DNA of 64,000 nucleotides from Sapria himalayana (GCA_029783825.1 JAREIK010001468.1:4262261-4326260), one strand, 5' to 3'. Numbered from the stretch's first letter, positions 1-13,620 are shown. Numbers and translations: made by a program. The notes: generated from the sequence alone by a model not told the origin.

Positions 1-3000
1 TTATAATGTTTATGCATTTAAAATGGATAAATTGACTTATTTTTTTAATTTTTATTAGTATTTATACACATGACTAGTTATATGTTTATCATCCCATCAC
101 TCTAGATAGTATTGGATTGGAGACATGCTACGTAAACACATTACTTGATAAATAAAAAAAAAATTAATTAAATAATGATAAATAAAGGTGCAACCAAAAG
201 ATATTATTTAAAAGAAAAAAGTTCTTCCCCTACAAAATATTAAAAATCTAGAAAAGCAGTATTATGATATTGAGTTATCTAATAATAATTACATGACCAT
301 GATAAATAAGCTAAGCAAATAGATAATTATTTTGAAAAATAATGTACTCATGTTAATGAATTAACCTAGTAGTTTTATTCTCACTAATGATATCAAGTTA
401 TCTAATGATGACTACGAATGTTTAGATCAAACGATGGGCCTTATTCATGATTAATCTACTACATCCACGAGTAGCAAAATGATCTTTGTAAATTGATCCA
501 CCTCTTGAGCTCCAGCTTTGGCAAAGAAGATTGACAGCTTGAAGAAGTTGAAGAGCTTTGGAAAATTGATGTGCAAAATAATGGACCATTCATACTAGCT
601 TGCATGAACAAATAAATACTTTCTAAAAAGATCTCAAAAATCTATGATGATTGTTCAACTAATTTATGTATGATCTCTTAGTGGTATGCAAGCTTAATCA
701 TAGATTTTTGTTTGGAGTTATCTTCATGCTATCACCCTAACAAAAAAACTTCACCAATGAAAAAAATATTATTGGCAAGAGTTATAGAACTCAAACCATG
801 TTAGCGAGAAGGAAAGTGATTAAAAATACTATTAATTGTGTTTGAATATTTTTAACCTTATGAGTAATTAATATTATTTAATTGGTTTCTTGAAAGTTAT
901 TAATTATGAAATATAATTATGAGTAATCAACCTTATATTCGGAAATGAAAACTAGTATGAATTTTATTAGCAAAGATTTCATATATACATTTTCAATATT
1001 CCTAAACTAAATATTTTCTAACTATAGTAAAAATATGAAAAAATTAATTATCAGAAAAAATAATATATCAAAATATTGGTATATCATAGTAGCTAAAGTG
1101 AGACCATTCTTATTCTATTGCCTTTTTAAAAGGGACAAATCTCAATGAGTTAAACAAATATTTTGTATCATCATTATTAGAAGTTGTATAATGTTCTTTT
1201 TTTTTTGAGTTGAAACTTTTTTTCTATGCTTTTATAGTTTGCATGATAATATAATTCTTGGATGATGATTGATATTTGTTTGATAAATGTTGAGTTTTTT
1301 TAATATTTTGGGTCATTTCAGTGAGCAAGACTATCTAAATTGTTTGTGTAATTTGACTCTATTAGGCCTTCAAAACATTTTTTGGTTTAATAGGTTCATG
1401 CACTATTTTTATAATTACGTTGTTATTGATAGATGTTTATTTTGCTAAATTTGTTTTTTGGGTCATCCCGGTCATGTCCATTTTTGTCTCCATATGTAAT
1501 ATTGTGTGTTCTTGATTATTATTTGTGTAAGAGTTTCATGCATATAACTAAAGAATTCATTTCTCTTATGAAGATATTTTGTTTTGGTGTGGATCATAAC
1601 TATTTTGTCCTTGGAGTATTTTTGTCACCAAGGTAATATCATCTTGAGTGTTTGGCCACCACAATCTCATTATATTAGGAAGGTTTTTGAAACTCAATCT
1701 TCTAAGGCGAACATGATATTACCTTGGTGTTTTAAGTCCTATGAATATGTATATTTTGTATCATTGAGCTAAGCATATTAGAGAGGCAAAAATCTTGTTA
1801 TATTGGGTATCTACATGTTTTAAATGCAAGGGTTCTTTCCTGAGCATCATTTTGGTGACCAAATCCTAACTTTCTTCTCACTCTTTATTCTTAGAATGTC
1901 TTTACTTTTGAGTCACTCAATTCCATATTCTCTTGTCTATGTTCATAGAGTGGTTGTGCATAGGTTTTGGATGTATATGCGTAGTCTATTTTTTCATCCT
2001 AATCTCTAAGTCATTCTCATTTCTCTTTGTTTGAAGAAATAAAAAAAAGGAAAGCTCCTTATGCTTTTTAAGTCATTTCAAAAAGTTTCTTATGCTTGTG
2101 TGCTAATATGAAAACCCATATATGAGTTGTGTTTTTGTTAAACCAGATGAGAATAATATGAATTACTTATGTCAACTTTAATCAAATATGTTTAAAAGTC
2201 AAACTAATTGTGGATTTTATGAAAAGCTCACTAGATTGAATTGTTTAGGAAATAGTATCACAGGCACACATATCGTGAAGATTTTTCAAAATAAGGATTT
2301 AAACAGTCTAAGGGCCATGCCTCTTCATTCTCCTAGATGCTTGCATAAATTGAACATTGTGGTAGATTTTGTTCAATTTTTTAAATTTTGATTTATGCAA
2401 GATCATATAAGAAATAATTTACACTCTAGACATATATTATCCTAAAAAAACTTTCTTTTTTATAATATATTTAAAAAATATATGAATAAATGTTAAAACA
2501 TTATGAAAAAAAAATCTTTTATACACTTTAAATAGATGAAAAAAATACATGATTTAAAAATATATTGTTTTTTTTTAGTTTAATCTAGATCAAGTATTTT
2601 TTTTATTCTTCATTTCGATTAGTTTGATTTTTAATGGATTGTGTTAAAGATGATTAGAATGGTTTGAGCATGGACACTAAAAATCTTAAGTATGTCAAAC
2701 ATTTCATGGGCATCAACAAAACATACTACCCCACGAATTATTGATTTAAAGTAAAAGTTGCATTTAATATGTAGGTTGATGTTTTTTACTTTGTTGTTAA
2801 ATTAAATACATTGTGCTTACATAAGGTTATATATTGGGTCTTAGAAAGTTTTATATGTGGTGTGCTAGCTCTAGCTAACATTTAGTTGATATGTGGCATT
2901 CACACAGTGTAGGGCTTTGTGTTTAAAATAAATTGCAGACAACTAAGAATATTTGCTTTTTAGATAGATGTACCAAACTTGTGTTGAGAAAGTATCCCTA

Positions 3001-3300
3001 GTATGCCTTAATTTAGGAAATATCGCTGACCAACTTTCCTTCAAAATATAATTTCTATATTATAATAGAAAATTGCTAGATATTTTTTTTGAACCTATTA
3101 TCATGGCTCTTAACATGTTGGAATAATACTTGATTCAAAATTGGATGGATATTCACATTAGAGATAAACCATATTAGGTAATGATGTTGCTACCTTTTTC
3201 AATAGGATATCATCAACAAGTTTTGAAAGATGAGATTATGATTTATAATCAAAATTATAATGATATTTTAGAGCTAAAAAGCATTCATTATCATCAACCA
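1..3300. other. AT-rich intergenic DNA, no gene recognised
   Basis: About 3.3 kb of AT-rich sequence. Open frames here are 60-70 codons at most and show no family motif, codon bias or start context. Poly-A/T runs are common. Given what follows, it is probably decayed transposon DNA, but I cannot name a family. Confidence 0.5.
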
Positions 3301-3329
3301 AGCCTTATCTCTACTACTTAGGGTTTGTT

Positions 3330-4100
3330 GTATGAATCCTACCCCCCCAATCAACTCTGTTAAAAATTATGTCCACTCTCAACTATTTAGTTATTAAATT
3401 TTTATTTATAATTTCTACCCAATTCCTACTAGCCTCTATCTAGTTTTTTTTCTCTTTGACCTAAATAGTCTCACACTTTCTAACTAGTGCACTAGGAGGT
3501 ATATGTTGGATGTAACCATATATCCTTATATGATTCTTCCCTTATCTTATCATCTATATGAGTTATTTTAATCTTATTTGTAATAACTTCATTTCGATTC
3601 CTATCATTCACAGTCATACTATATATCAATCTTATCATCTTCATCTCTACTACCCTTATCATTTGAATATGTTTCTTATTTGTTTGCATGACATTCACTT
3701 CTATACATCATGACTAGTCTTATAATTGTTCAATACAATTTTCTATTTTATCTATTTGATACGCATCTATTAGAAAGATGTCCTAATGCAATTATCTATT
3801 TGGCATATTCAACCTCAATGCTGATACATCATAAAAAAGTTTCTCATCATTGCTTAATATAGAGCATAAGAAATTTAAATAATTAGTATTTGATATTTCT
3901 TACTTTCTCATTTTGATTATGATATTATTATTACTCTTAACATGTTGAAACTCATATTTTAAGTATTGTAACTTTCCGTGACCAATCTTAAACTCTTCTA
4001 ACTAAAGTATGACCCTCTAAATTTCTAGTTTTATATGTAATCCTTCTTTAGCCTCATCACTAATAATATTATTGTGACTTTATTATAATTTCTATTTTTT
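3330..4100 (-). pseudogene. RTE-type LINE, C-terminal end of reverse transcriptase ORF
   Basis: Read on the minus strand, 3492-3698 carries KKHIQMIRVVEMKMIRLI, followed by NEVITNKIKITHIDDKIREE. This matches the conserved tail of plant RTE-clade LINE proteins, where a 'KKQHI..KM..AEMRMLRWMCG' block is followed by an 'IR.KV.VA.I..KMRE..L' block. Upstream on the same strand (about 3700-3900), in another frame, lies a remnant of the preceding 'IRPAMLYGSECW' block. Stops and frameshifts break the frame, so it is a dead 5'-truncated fragment. It ends near 3330, where the element's 3' end should lie. The same segment recurs at 19290-19915. The LINE call is firm; the clade rests on the motif only. 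Confidence 0.75.
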
Positions 4101-4109
4101 AGGATTAAA

Positions 4110-4790
4110 TAATATCTCAAAACCTCATTAGCTAAAAATCTTTTGTGCAACCAATCCCACAAGTATATGTGTTGTACAAGCAGTAGAGTAGAATTTTATT
4201 TAAATATTGATCTCACAATATATTATGTAGACAGCATGAAAATATAATTATTAGTCAACTGCTACTCTAGTTGAAAATATATGGCTTATTTTTCAAAGAT
4301 TCTTAGATTTCAGAGTTAGTTCATTCTATTATGTATGATATCTTATCTAGACTATTCAGATATTATTATGCTTAATTATAGAATAAAGGTTGGATTATTG
4401 TGAAAATGATTTTGTATCCTAATGATATAAAAGGTGGTTGTTAACCCTTGTGCCATCCCAAATGATTATTTCCTCATTATTATCTCATCGACATAGCATT
4501 GAAATGACAAATCAATTTTGCTCAAGCATCATCTATATGTCCATATATTTTATGTAACTCATTAACTAACCTTGATAGTCATTTTATATGTACATTCTTA
4601 TTTTAAAACTTCATGTGTCATTTAGATATTAACTAATATGGTATTAAAAATATTTCCACTTTTGGCTTCATTAGTATCATACTAATACAATTAATATATA
4701 TTTTCCTTCAAATCTTATCGATAAGAATTATATGATAAAAAGTAACTCATAGGAATGTCACAACTATATGAGTTAGCTTTACTTGTATAT
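4110..4790. other. AT-rich spacer, possible LTR-retroelement non-coding tract
   Basis: No coding signal. A stretch near 4160-4240 (acaagcagtagagtag, then a tract ending in 'attgatctcacaat') resembles a non-coding motif common in plant gypsy elements. I hold this likeness only weakly. Confidence 0.25.
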
Positions 4791-4837
4791 CTCTCATGGT
4801 TTACCTATCACCATCTACCATAAGTGCACAAGATGAT

Positions 4838-5550
4838 TTAGGGTTATTCTTCTAATGACGAAGCTAATTCTTGCCTTTCAAGATATTCTTGTAGTTTTAG
4901 GCTTTTAGCCCTCCATGTCTTTGCTTGGAGTTATAGTCACATCAAATATCAATATCCAAAACATGCATTTTCCCAAAATTATTAAAATTTTATTTAAAAT
5001 ATCATATAGTTTATATAATATCAAATTATTTCTCATAAAATTTTACATATGCATATTAACATAATCTCAATTCAAAATTAGCTAAACAGTCCCTCAACCA
5101 TGATTTTTGGTATCATTTACACAACCAAAAAATATTATCACATTTTTTGAAAAATAACTTTCTCTAAAAAAATAAATGGGTGAATAAGTTTCTAGATCTT
5201 TCGATAAATTATTTTATGGTATCGAATTTTTGATTTTGCATCAATTAATCATAAATCTTAATTAAATAATTTAAATTTTATGAAAATCATTTCAAAGAAG
5301 CCAAAATAAATAGTTTATAACTATATACTTAATATCACACTTCAAATATGTGTGTGTGTGTGTGACTAACAATATAAAGTATAAAATTTCACATGAGTTT
5401 ATAGAGATTTGCTTCCTTGGCCAATCTTCTCCAAACCTTAAAATAAAACTCTAGCTTTAATATTTCAATCTAAGCTCTATAACTACAATTAAAACTCAAA
5501 GAAAAATAAAAGGAAGATAGAGTTGAAAATTTACTTTATTTCTTAGAGTG
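4838..5550 (-). mobile_element. Gypsy-type LTR fragment
   Basis: It aligns with 12943-13620 and with 23560-24180 inside the LTR at 22624-24689. A short (TG)n run at 5349-5364 interrupts it. Both LTR ends are missing: the left end fades near 4790 and the right end stops at the copia junction. Strand is given by analogy with the full LTR. Confidence 0.6.
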
Positions 5551-5554
5551 CTTA

Positions 5555-7240
5555 GAGTGTTTCCCCAGAAAACTTATCAGAGATAGATAGTGACATTTTA
5601 ATCTTAGAGAGCAAACCACTTACCATGTTCTTGTGAGGAATGAGCTATAAGCTCTTATAGTTCACATGTCACAATCTCGTATGCCAAAATGTTGAGAGTT
5701 GTGTTCCTTGTATCTTTAATGAAGTTTGATTACCATGTAGAATATTAAGAGGAATGCTTTTATTTTGAGTCATTTTGATTTTCCAAAGAACACTTCTAAA
5801 ATTATTATAAAATAGAACACATTGATTTTCTTCAAAGATAAGTTTGTAACCTTTTTGGATTACTTGGTGTTCAACACCTTACCTACCAAACATCTAAAGT
5901 GATTTGACATGTACTTTCTGTAGTGTTTGTATATGTTTGAGAATTTAAATGAGAGATTTTACTAAATATCTATTTTAAGGGAATTTGATAAATATTAGTG
6001 AAATCATATCTATATTGGGTGAAATTGGTAGAGTTCATGAATTGAAGGCTTGGAGGAGGGAAAAGTAATATAGAATCATGATATTTTCTATATCACAGCT
6101 ATAATAAATATTCCAAAATCTTTCTAATTAGTTGTGGCATCCTTTCTTGTCCATAAATTTATAAAATCAAAATTTAACAATCTTTGTATGCTACGACTCT
6201 ACTACTGAATTTATATAATTATTTTACTATGAAACATAGTCTTTATGGCTTTAACATTTATTTTGATTTATATCCACATTATCCCTAAAACACATAATGG
6301 CTGGGATATTATTTTTATGTCATAGTAACCAAGTATCTCATGAAAATATTTGTTAATAATTTTTAATGTTTCAAGTATTCAATAATGTGGTAAAATACTA
6401 AGTATTTTGAGCCATGATGTTATTTTTTGCTACAAGATTTTGCATTATGGAGCATATACTATGGTCAAGACTTTTATAATGCTTTGACTTTGTGCTCCAG
6501 CGAGAAAATATAAAATCTATAATTATTTCTAGTGTTGTGATTTGTTTATGTCATCCTTATCAAGATATTATAGTGATATTTCAATGTTTAGCCTCGATAG
6601 TTTTGTATGGTTTCTTCTTGAAAATATAATATTCTAACACTTATGATACTCCCTCATAGTAGTTATCATAATGTCAATTTACTCATTATTGAGTAATTCA
6701 TATGGTATCATATGAAAATAATCTCGTGCTCCATGATAATGTCACTATATTTTAATTATAGTTCATTATCTTTTAAGCCAAATCATTTTTTTTCCACTAG
6801 AAATGAACAGAGTCAATTTTTTCTCAATCTCTTCTTAATTTTTTTTTCATATATAATCCTCATTCAAAATATTCAAGTACATTTGATATGGGTTGCACCT
6901 TTTATGATATTTAAAACCTCTACTTCATTTACCATTCATATAATTGTAGTCTCATTCTGATTTCTCAACCACTTGTAGAAGATGACTATGCCTCTAGGTA
7001 CTAATTTATTCTCATTGCTCTCTTTGCTAAAATATATTTTGATCCATGAATAGTTTCAATCCCAAAACCAAAAAGTTCCATTCATAATTTTGTGATCCTT
7101 GGACTAGAAATAATATGGTGATTTCATGAATTTTGAATTCTATAATCTTAGAATAATGCACTTCAAACAATTTATTTCTATGACAATATCATTCGAAATC
7201 ATATTTCTAAATTTCTGAGACATTTTTTTTGTTGATTTGT
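5555..7240 (-). pseudogene. Ty1/copia remnant: gag and GAG-pre-integrase region
   Basis: On the minus strand, 5640-5690 reads FWHTRL, stop, HVNYKSL and then HKNMVSGL. This is the copia GAG-pre-integrase signature 'LWH.R.GH.N..SL' with the conserved glycine codon replaced by a stop. Further upstream on that strand (about 6400-6500) lies the degraded zinc-knuckle segment equivalent to 19145-19190. The rest, to about 7240, matches duplicon B and is probably gag, but I cannot align it to a named domain. Many stops and frameshifts. The integrase that should follow is absent because the segment is cut at the LTR junction. Confidence 0.65.
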
Positions 7241-7305
7241 TAATTTTTGAATGGCATGATATTGATCTACTTGATAAAATTTACTCTTATATTAATTTAT
7301 CATAT

Positions 7306-8070
7306 ATTCTTCTGATATGTGTGTAAATTTTGATGATATGTAAGTCTTATTCATAACTAAAAAATTAATCTTACTTATAATACTTTAAAATGTAAAAGTT
7401 ATGAAATAATCATCATTTTTTAGTAGACGATACAAATGATTACAAAATCATGTGCTAACCATAATTTGAAGATTAAAATCTTAATATTATATTAAATTTA
7501 AAATTATGGATCTTAGTCAATTTATTAATAACTAGTTTTATGTTTTTATATGACTTTAAAATTTTATAATTAAAAAATTATTTTAAAAGAATAAATTTCT
7601 TGAACTAAAATGTAGGATTTTAAATTTTTAGGATGAATGGTCACTTTTCAAAAACAAGGTTTAGAAAAAGGCATTTTTCCAATTGTGTATATTCTTCTGA
7701 AATGTGTGTATAATTTTTGATGATATGCAAGTCATATTTCTAACTAAAAAAGTAATCTTATAATAATTTAACTTGTATACGTTATGAAAAAATCATCATT
7801 TTTTTATAGAACATACAAATTATTACAAAATCATGCGCTAAACATTATTTGAAAATTAAAATCTTAATAATATATTAAATTTCAAATTATGGATCTCATT
7901 CAATTTTTTAATAACTATTTTTATCTATTTTATATGACTTTAAATTTTTATATATTAAAATTATTTTAAAAAAATAGATTTCTTGAACTAAAATGTATCA
8001 TATATTCTTAACCCTAAAAAAATTCATTTTTCCAAATGTCCCTAAACAAAATTGTTTTATTTTTTTCTCT
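7306..8070. repeat. Two-copy tandem duplication, period about 381 bp
   Basis: The segment starting 'tatattcttctgatatg' (7306) repeats from 7687 as 'tatattcttctgaaatg'. The two stay alignable through landmarks such as 'ttacaaaatcatg' and 'atttcttgaactaaaatgta'. Duplicon B has a single copy here (15650-15990), so the duplication arose in copy A after the larger duplication. Confidence 0.75.
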
Positions 8071-8654
8071 AAAACCTACATTTGAAGCTTGCACGCCAAT
8101 ATTATGTGTTATTTTTAATTCAAAAATAAGAATAATAGTTCTAATTTTATCATTAAATATCTGAACTGTTATTATTATGTCATTAAACAAATATCATTTT
8201 TGTTATATGTATGTTGTTCATTTGTTATTGTATATAAAAATTTTAAATATTTTTCTGATTTGTTTAATATTTTTTTATATTTAAATTCACGCAAAGTATT
8301 TTTTTTTTCATATTTATCAATATAATTCATATTATATTTAATTATTTTAAAGTGAAACAATCTTAAAAATAAAAATGAATTAGACCTTTAAAATGATCAA
8401 TATGAAAACAACAATCTAAACAATTTACTATTTAATACATATTCATTACAATAAATGAATATGTTGGTTGACACATTTAAATTTAATTGGAGACAAATTA
8501 AAATGAAACATAAAAATATTATCATAGTCCTTCAGTCAGTATAAATCTTATTTAATATTAATGAAAGTTAAAAAACATATTCTAATAGTGAAACCTAAAC
8601 AACTATTAAAATTATTCAATTTAAATTACACTACTACTAAAATTTTGAATCAAT

Positions 8655-9800
8655 AATATTCATTAGTAAACTTGAACCAATGCTTAAATTATAATGTCAA
8701 TGCAAAATATTGAAAAATCATTCATCACAACATAAAAAATTTATTAACATAAAAACTATGATGGAGGAACACAAAGAGAAGTCATTGCAAAATTACAAGC
8801 AATCCTTCAAAAACAACTTTAGTAGATAAATAAGCAATCCTTCAGGCCAAGAGCACTTGCACCAAAAATAGTAACCCTAAATAGAATTGTATCTTAAATG
8901 ATATTATAAATAGATTTTTTTTTCTTCCAATGATCTAAAGAACTCCTCGAGCAGTGAACTCTTGAAAAAACATAATGAACGTGCCAAGAACTGTGACCAA
9001 AAAACAAAATACCAAATAATGATAAGTAATTCTACTATATAATATAATCTATTTAAGAAAACTAATGAAAAAAGCAAGTAGAGCTCCCTTCAAAAATGGA
9101 CATAACAATGAGTTTGAAAGCTTCCTGGCTAAGAAATCCTCAAGCCTGCCCCATAATGCAACTTTGATGGAATAAAACCATGGAGTCCATAACCAGATAG
9201 CTACCCTACTCATCTAGACCCTTGCTTGGATTTCAAGGAGCTCTACCCAACTACTACCACCATCATCAAAGGAAATCAACAAGCTAGATATTTTATAATA
9301 GTCATTTAGGAAACACTAGTCCATCTGCGAGATACAAAGAAAAGATAAAAGTTATTGCTTTGGACGAAGAAGACAAATGAGTGTTATTTAGACTAAAAAC
9401 AAAATATGGTTCCAAAAAACAAAACAACTAGACTAACAAAGATAAGAATATCATAATTTTGAAGAAGCAAACAATGATGACAATGACAAAGTGAAAGATC
9501 TTGTGATAAAACATGCAAGTGATAGGAGTCCATTTATAGTAATGTGATGGTAAAATGGTGGAGGGGGGAATATTGTGGGCATGATTTATTTTTGCAATTT
9601 ATCAAGACAAGTATCTCAGGAATTAGTTGTGATTGATTCCCTCAGTGGTGACTACATTCCTTATCTAAAAACCAATTTTTTTTAAATGACTTCCTTCCAA
9701 TAAAAATTAGGGTTTTCTATTTTTTATTCATTCTCACATTTTCTTTTTTTATCTGTTGAGCAAAAATTATATTTTTGTTTGGTTTGATTTGATTTGATTT
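8655..9800. other. AT-rich spacer, no recognised gene
   Basis: Non-coding. A slightly richer patch at 9090-9500 has no frame long enough to support a call. It separates duplicon A from the solo LTR. Confidence 0.4.
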
Positions 9801-9805
9801 AATAT

Positions 9806-10392
9806 TGTTGTATGTATAATTTGTTTTTGATAATTTATTTGTATAACCAAATATTTCTATTTTAATAGTTTTATTTGAGTGTAGGAAAGGAAATATTAAG
9901 AGGCTGAGGATGCAATAGCAGTACAATAATGGAGGTCCCATTGTTCGATCAGCAGGCAGAAATTTTTGGAGCAGAGCCTGACCCGTCCGAGATCTGACCC
10001 GCTCCGGTTAATTGAACCGAGATTATTTTTAATAAAAAATATTTGTATTTTTAATTTTTGGGTTGCTATTTTTTTCGGATCCAGAATTGTTCATCGTCTC
10101 CTCTCTCTCTCTCTCTCTTTGTGCGATTTATCGTGACTGTCTCTGCACTGCACATATTGTATGATATTTTTTGGGTTAATCTGTAACGCATAAGTATTTT
10201 CTGGTGAATGTAACTAGTTGTACTGAGCGACTAGCGAACCACGTTATTTCTGATTTTTTGTTTCGCATTTTTGATTATGTCGTTGTTGTATTGTGGATTG
10301 GATATATATATATATATATATCATTTTTTGTTTGTTGTTTTGTTGTTCTTTCTTCTTATGAATCACAACTGTGGAAGCGCTATTACCCAACA
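9806..10392 (-). mobile_element. Solo LTR, 587 bp, copia-like, with 5-bp TSD
   Basis: On the minus strand it starts TGTTGGGTAATAGCGC and it ends in CA, with the outer ends TGTTG/CAACA forming an inverted repeat. Direct 5-bp duplications 'aatat' flank it at 9801-9805 and 10393-10397. It aligns end to end, in opposite orientation, with the LTR at 14491-15065, sharing 'tgtgcag', 'cgataaatcg' and 'ttaaccggagcgggt'-type landmarks. It carries a (CT)n run (10098-10118) and an (AT)n run (10302-10321). With no internal domain and a clean TSD, it is a solo LTR left by LTR-LTR recombination. Confidence 0.88.
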
Positions 10393-10397
10393 AATAT

Positions 10398-11550
10398 AAT
10401 TAGGCTAGATTTGATTTGATTCGATTCCATATCAATAGATTAGATTATTAGCTAATTTGTGCAATATTAACAAACATCCAATATATGAACCAAATATTAT
10501 GGTATCTACAATCATATTTAGAAAATATTAAGTTGATATAATAATAATAATATTTATCATTCATAAACTATTAGGACAAGTTTGGAAAACAATAAAAAAA
10601 ATAATTTCATTTATTTTCTTTAGTTTAGTAATCCAAATGCTAGAGTTGAATTAGAGTAAATCAAAAATAATGTTCTAACTAATTAATTTACAAAGAGTTA
10701 GACCTTGGCACGTACTAACTTATGGGTCGGAAATAATTTAAAATAATACTATTCTTCTTGATTCCCTTTGTCTTGTAAAATTAAAATTATTCATATATTA
10801 TTATTAATTTTATTAAATGATCACTCTTTTTCAATCAACAATTTTATACATAATATTTTGTTTTTCATAACATATTGGTTTCATTGGTAAGTACCACTCT
10901 CATGCTTATATGAGGCAACAATAAAATATATTGTCATCCACTTGTACTAGGTCAAATAATTTAAGCAATTAATAGTATTTAAAATGATTTTTTTTTATCG
11001 AAAATCCATACTAGAGGTCCATTTCATGATCCATGCATTTTTACCTTCTCTATCAAGCAATAATATGTTCGAACTAACCTTCCCACATAAATTGTTGTAT
11101 GAATGGTTGGGTCTTTAATTTGTACAAGCCAAGATATGAGGCTGATGGCCAAGTCTGAGAAGGGAATGCCAAGGTTGAGGAGAAATTCTTGGCATCCAAA
11201 AGGAAAAAAATATCATGTCTTTGGAAAAGCTATGGAATCCAGGAAGAAAAGTTGTGAATCTTAAAATAAGTCATCACATTTAGAAAGAAAGTCGTGACTT
11301 TAAGAACATGTCTTGGTATTTGGACAAGGTATCAACTTGCAACACATGTTATTATATTTTTGACATGTCACATCACTAAAAAAGTGATGTCATGGCCTCA
11401 ACCATCACTACCATTTATCAACCTCAAGTTTAAGTCAATTCTAATATTGTGTCTCTACCTATTTTGAAGTCCATTTCATCCTTCCAGTATCTAAAAAAAT
11501 ATTTTTATTTAATTCAACTTTATTCGGTTTTTTTACAAAATATTTCTGAA
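10398..11550. other. AT-rich spacer, no recognised gene
   Basis: No coding motif. 11100-11450 is less AT-rich and has short internally repeated phrases such as 'ctttggaaaagc', which may be decayed LTR sequence. No boundaries could be found. Confidence 0.35.
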
Positions 11551-11554
11551 TAAT

Positions 11555-11860
11555 CTATCCCATTTTGTTGTATGTAGCCTTTAGTAATCAATCTTTAATT
11601 AAAAAATAGTTTGTGGCTACTAGCTACTGGTTAGATTCTTTAGTTTGTATAATGACTTGATATTAATAATATTTATGTTTTTGGGTAGTTTCACAAATAT
11701 TTGTCTTTTTTTTTTAATTATGAAGTCAAATTCATTTTGCATTTATAATATCAAGTCTAGATGTTGTGCATTCTACTCAAAGTTGTCAGACTTTTTAGTT
11801 GTAAAGTTATATTGTTTGTAGTTGTCATGACCGCTAGGTATTCAAACTTGGATATTCCAA
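11555..11860 (-). pseudogene. Ty1/copia fragment before the RT domain (paralogue of 17120-17430)
   Basis: This segment aligns with 17125-17360, with landmarks 'aatcaatctttaatt', 'gtagtttcaca', 'tttttaattatg', 'tgtgcattct' and 'aagttatattgtttgt'. In the better-preserved copy the minus strand reads as the copia linker and start of RT. Here too many stops remain to show residues, so the call rests on the paralogy. Confidence 0.45.
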
Positions 11861-11973
11861 GTGGGGTACCTGCCGGTCAAGATATCTATGAATGAAAAGC
11901 TAAAATAAAAACCTTAAAGGAATAAATTTTGGAGACAAGTTTTTGCAAGCTAAACTTAGATCCTATCAAAATC

Positions 11974-13620
11974 TGTCACAATCCCCTGGCAGTCCAAACT
12001 GGGAGTTGCCATGTGCTCATTTTGATTTTTTAAATTTTATATGATGTAAAATACTCTGAAATCGGGTTTGAAGGGCTTTTGTCTATTAAAATGGCGGGCT
12101 TATGCAAATTTAGTAAATTACACATAAAGTAAATATAAAAAAAATAAATAAATGAAAGGGTATTTATAAAAAATATTAATCCAAAATAAACAATTTTATA
12201 TTGAAAAATCAAGAAAAACTTTTACCATGAAAACTACTGCTTGTGGATGGCCACATGTATGTAGAAAGATGCAAACAAGTTGATGATATCTTCTTCAATT
12301 TCCATTTTTGATGCTAGTTCCATTATAAAACACCAATAACCTCAAAAACATAGTGGAAACAAGAAAAATAGTTCAAGATCCCTCACATTAAGCGATTTAA
12401 AATGGATAAACTTCCAATAAACACCCACAACAAGCTTGAGAGATGGGATTGACAATCAACATTTTATTCATCTTAGAAAAATATTGGTGAGCAATTAATG
12501 CACAATAGAAAAACCTAAATAAAACATAGAATAATCTATGTTTTACTTCCAAAACCACTTATGTTTTCTAATAAATAATTTAATAGTCAAAGAATAAGTT
12601 TTAAAATTTCCTTACACATATATTTACATTTACATGACTATACAAATTCATGAAACTATAATGTGATTGTGTGTGTGTAAGTTTTTTAAAATATTTATTT
12701 TTTAATCCTCATCTCATTTTTACTAACATACATAATTTATACATATCAAGACTCCATCAAGCCACAATGAGATATGTAGAGAGAAAAACTAAATTGCTAG
12801 CTTCATCCAATATGACATCCATAGTGGGGAACACACGTGCTCACTATGATTATTCAATAATTCATGAAGAGATTTACCAATTTCTATCTTGGTAACCAAT
12901 ACTTCCACATAATGGACTTCTATCACAAGTGTAAATATTGGTTTAGGGTTATTCTCCCAATGACTAAGCTAATTCTTGCCTCTCAGGATATTCTTGTAGT
13001 TTTAGTCTCCCGTGTTCTTCCTAGATATAATAGTCACCTCAAAACTCAATATCAAAAATATGTATTTTTTCAAAATTATTCAAATTTTATTTAAAATATC
13101 ATATAGCTCATATAATATCAAATTATTTCTCATAATATTTTACACATGCATATTAACATAATCTCAATTCAAAATTAGCTAAATAAATTTTCAAACATAT
13201 TTTTCAAAATCATTTACACATACATTATCACATTTTCAGAAAAACAACTTTCTTTCAAAAATATATATGGGTGAATGAGCTTATAAATCTATCGATAAAT
13301 TATTTTATTGTGTCAAATTTTTTGTTTCCATCACTTAATCATATATTTTAATTAAATAATTTGAATTTTATGAAAATTATTTCAAAGAAACCAAAACAAA
13401 TGGTTAATAACTACATACTTAACATCGCACATCAAAAAATATATATATGTAACTAACAATATAAAATATAAAATTTTACACGAGTTTATTGATATTTCCT
13501 ACCTTAACAACTCTTTTCCAAACCTTAAAATAAAACTCTAGCTCTAATATTTCAATCTAAGTTGAATTACCACAATTCAAACTCAAAGAAAAACAAAAGG
13601 AAAATAGCGTTGAAATTTTA
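11974..13620 (-). mobile_element. Gypsy-type LTR, right-truncated (copy in duplicon B)
   Basis: The left end, tgtcacaatcccctggcag, is a plausible LTR end (TGTCAC) and matches the start of the LTR at 22624. Alignment runs through 'tttatattgaaaaatca' (12197 and 22833), 'tacataatttatgca' (12730 and 23508) and 'caaattatttctcat' (13119 and 23679). It stops at about 13620 where antisense copia DNA begins, so roughly 0.5 kb of the LTR is lost. No internal region remains attached. Open frames inside it are chance. Confidence 0.65.

Larger units (their letters stand above)
4790..8655. repeat. Duplicon A: chimeric gypsy-LTR/copia segment
   Basis: This block aligns in order with 12890-16600 (duplicon B). 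Shared anchors include 'agctaattcttgcct' (4860 and 12969), 'gtgtttcccca' (5558 and 13644), 'tttgtgctccagcgag' (6489 and 15095) and 'gaagcttgcacgc' (8081 and 16018). Its left part, to about 5550, is a fragment of the gypsy LTR seen whole at 22624-24689. Its right part is antisense copia DNA. The same junction in both copies means the chimera formed before it was duplicated. Copy A alone has a 381-bp tandem duplication; copy B alone has a solo LTR insertion. Confidence 0.75.

Noticed and set aside
1433..2391. Four plus-strand frames of 61-67 codons in a row
   Set aside because: Different frames, no shared domain, chance-length in AT-rich DNA, and no splice or promoter evidence.
10204..10419. 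71-codon plus-strand frame
   Set aside because: Lies within and runs out of the solo LTR at 9806-10392, on its antisense strand.
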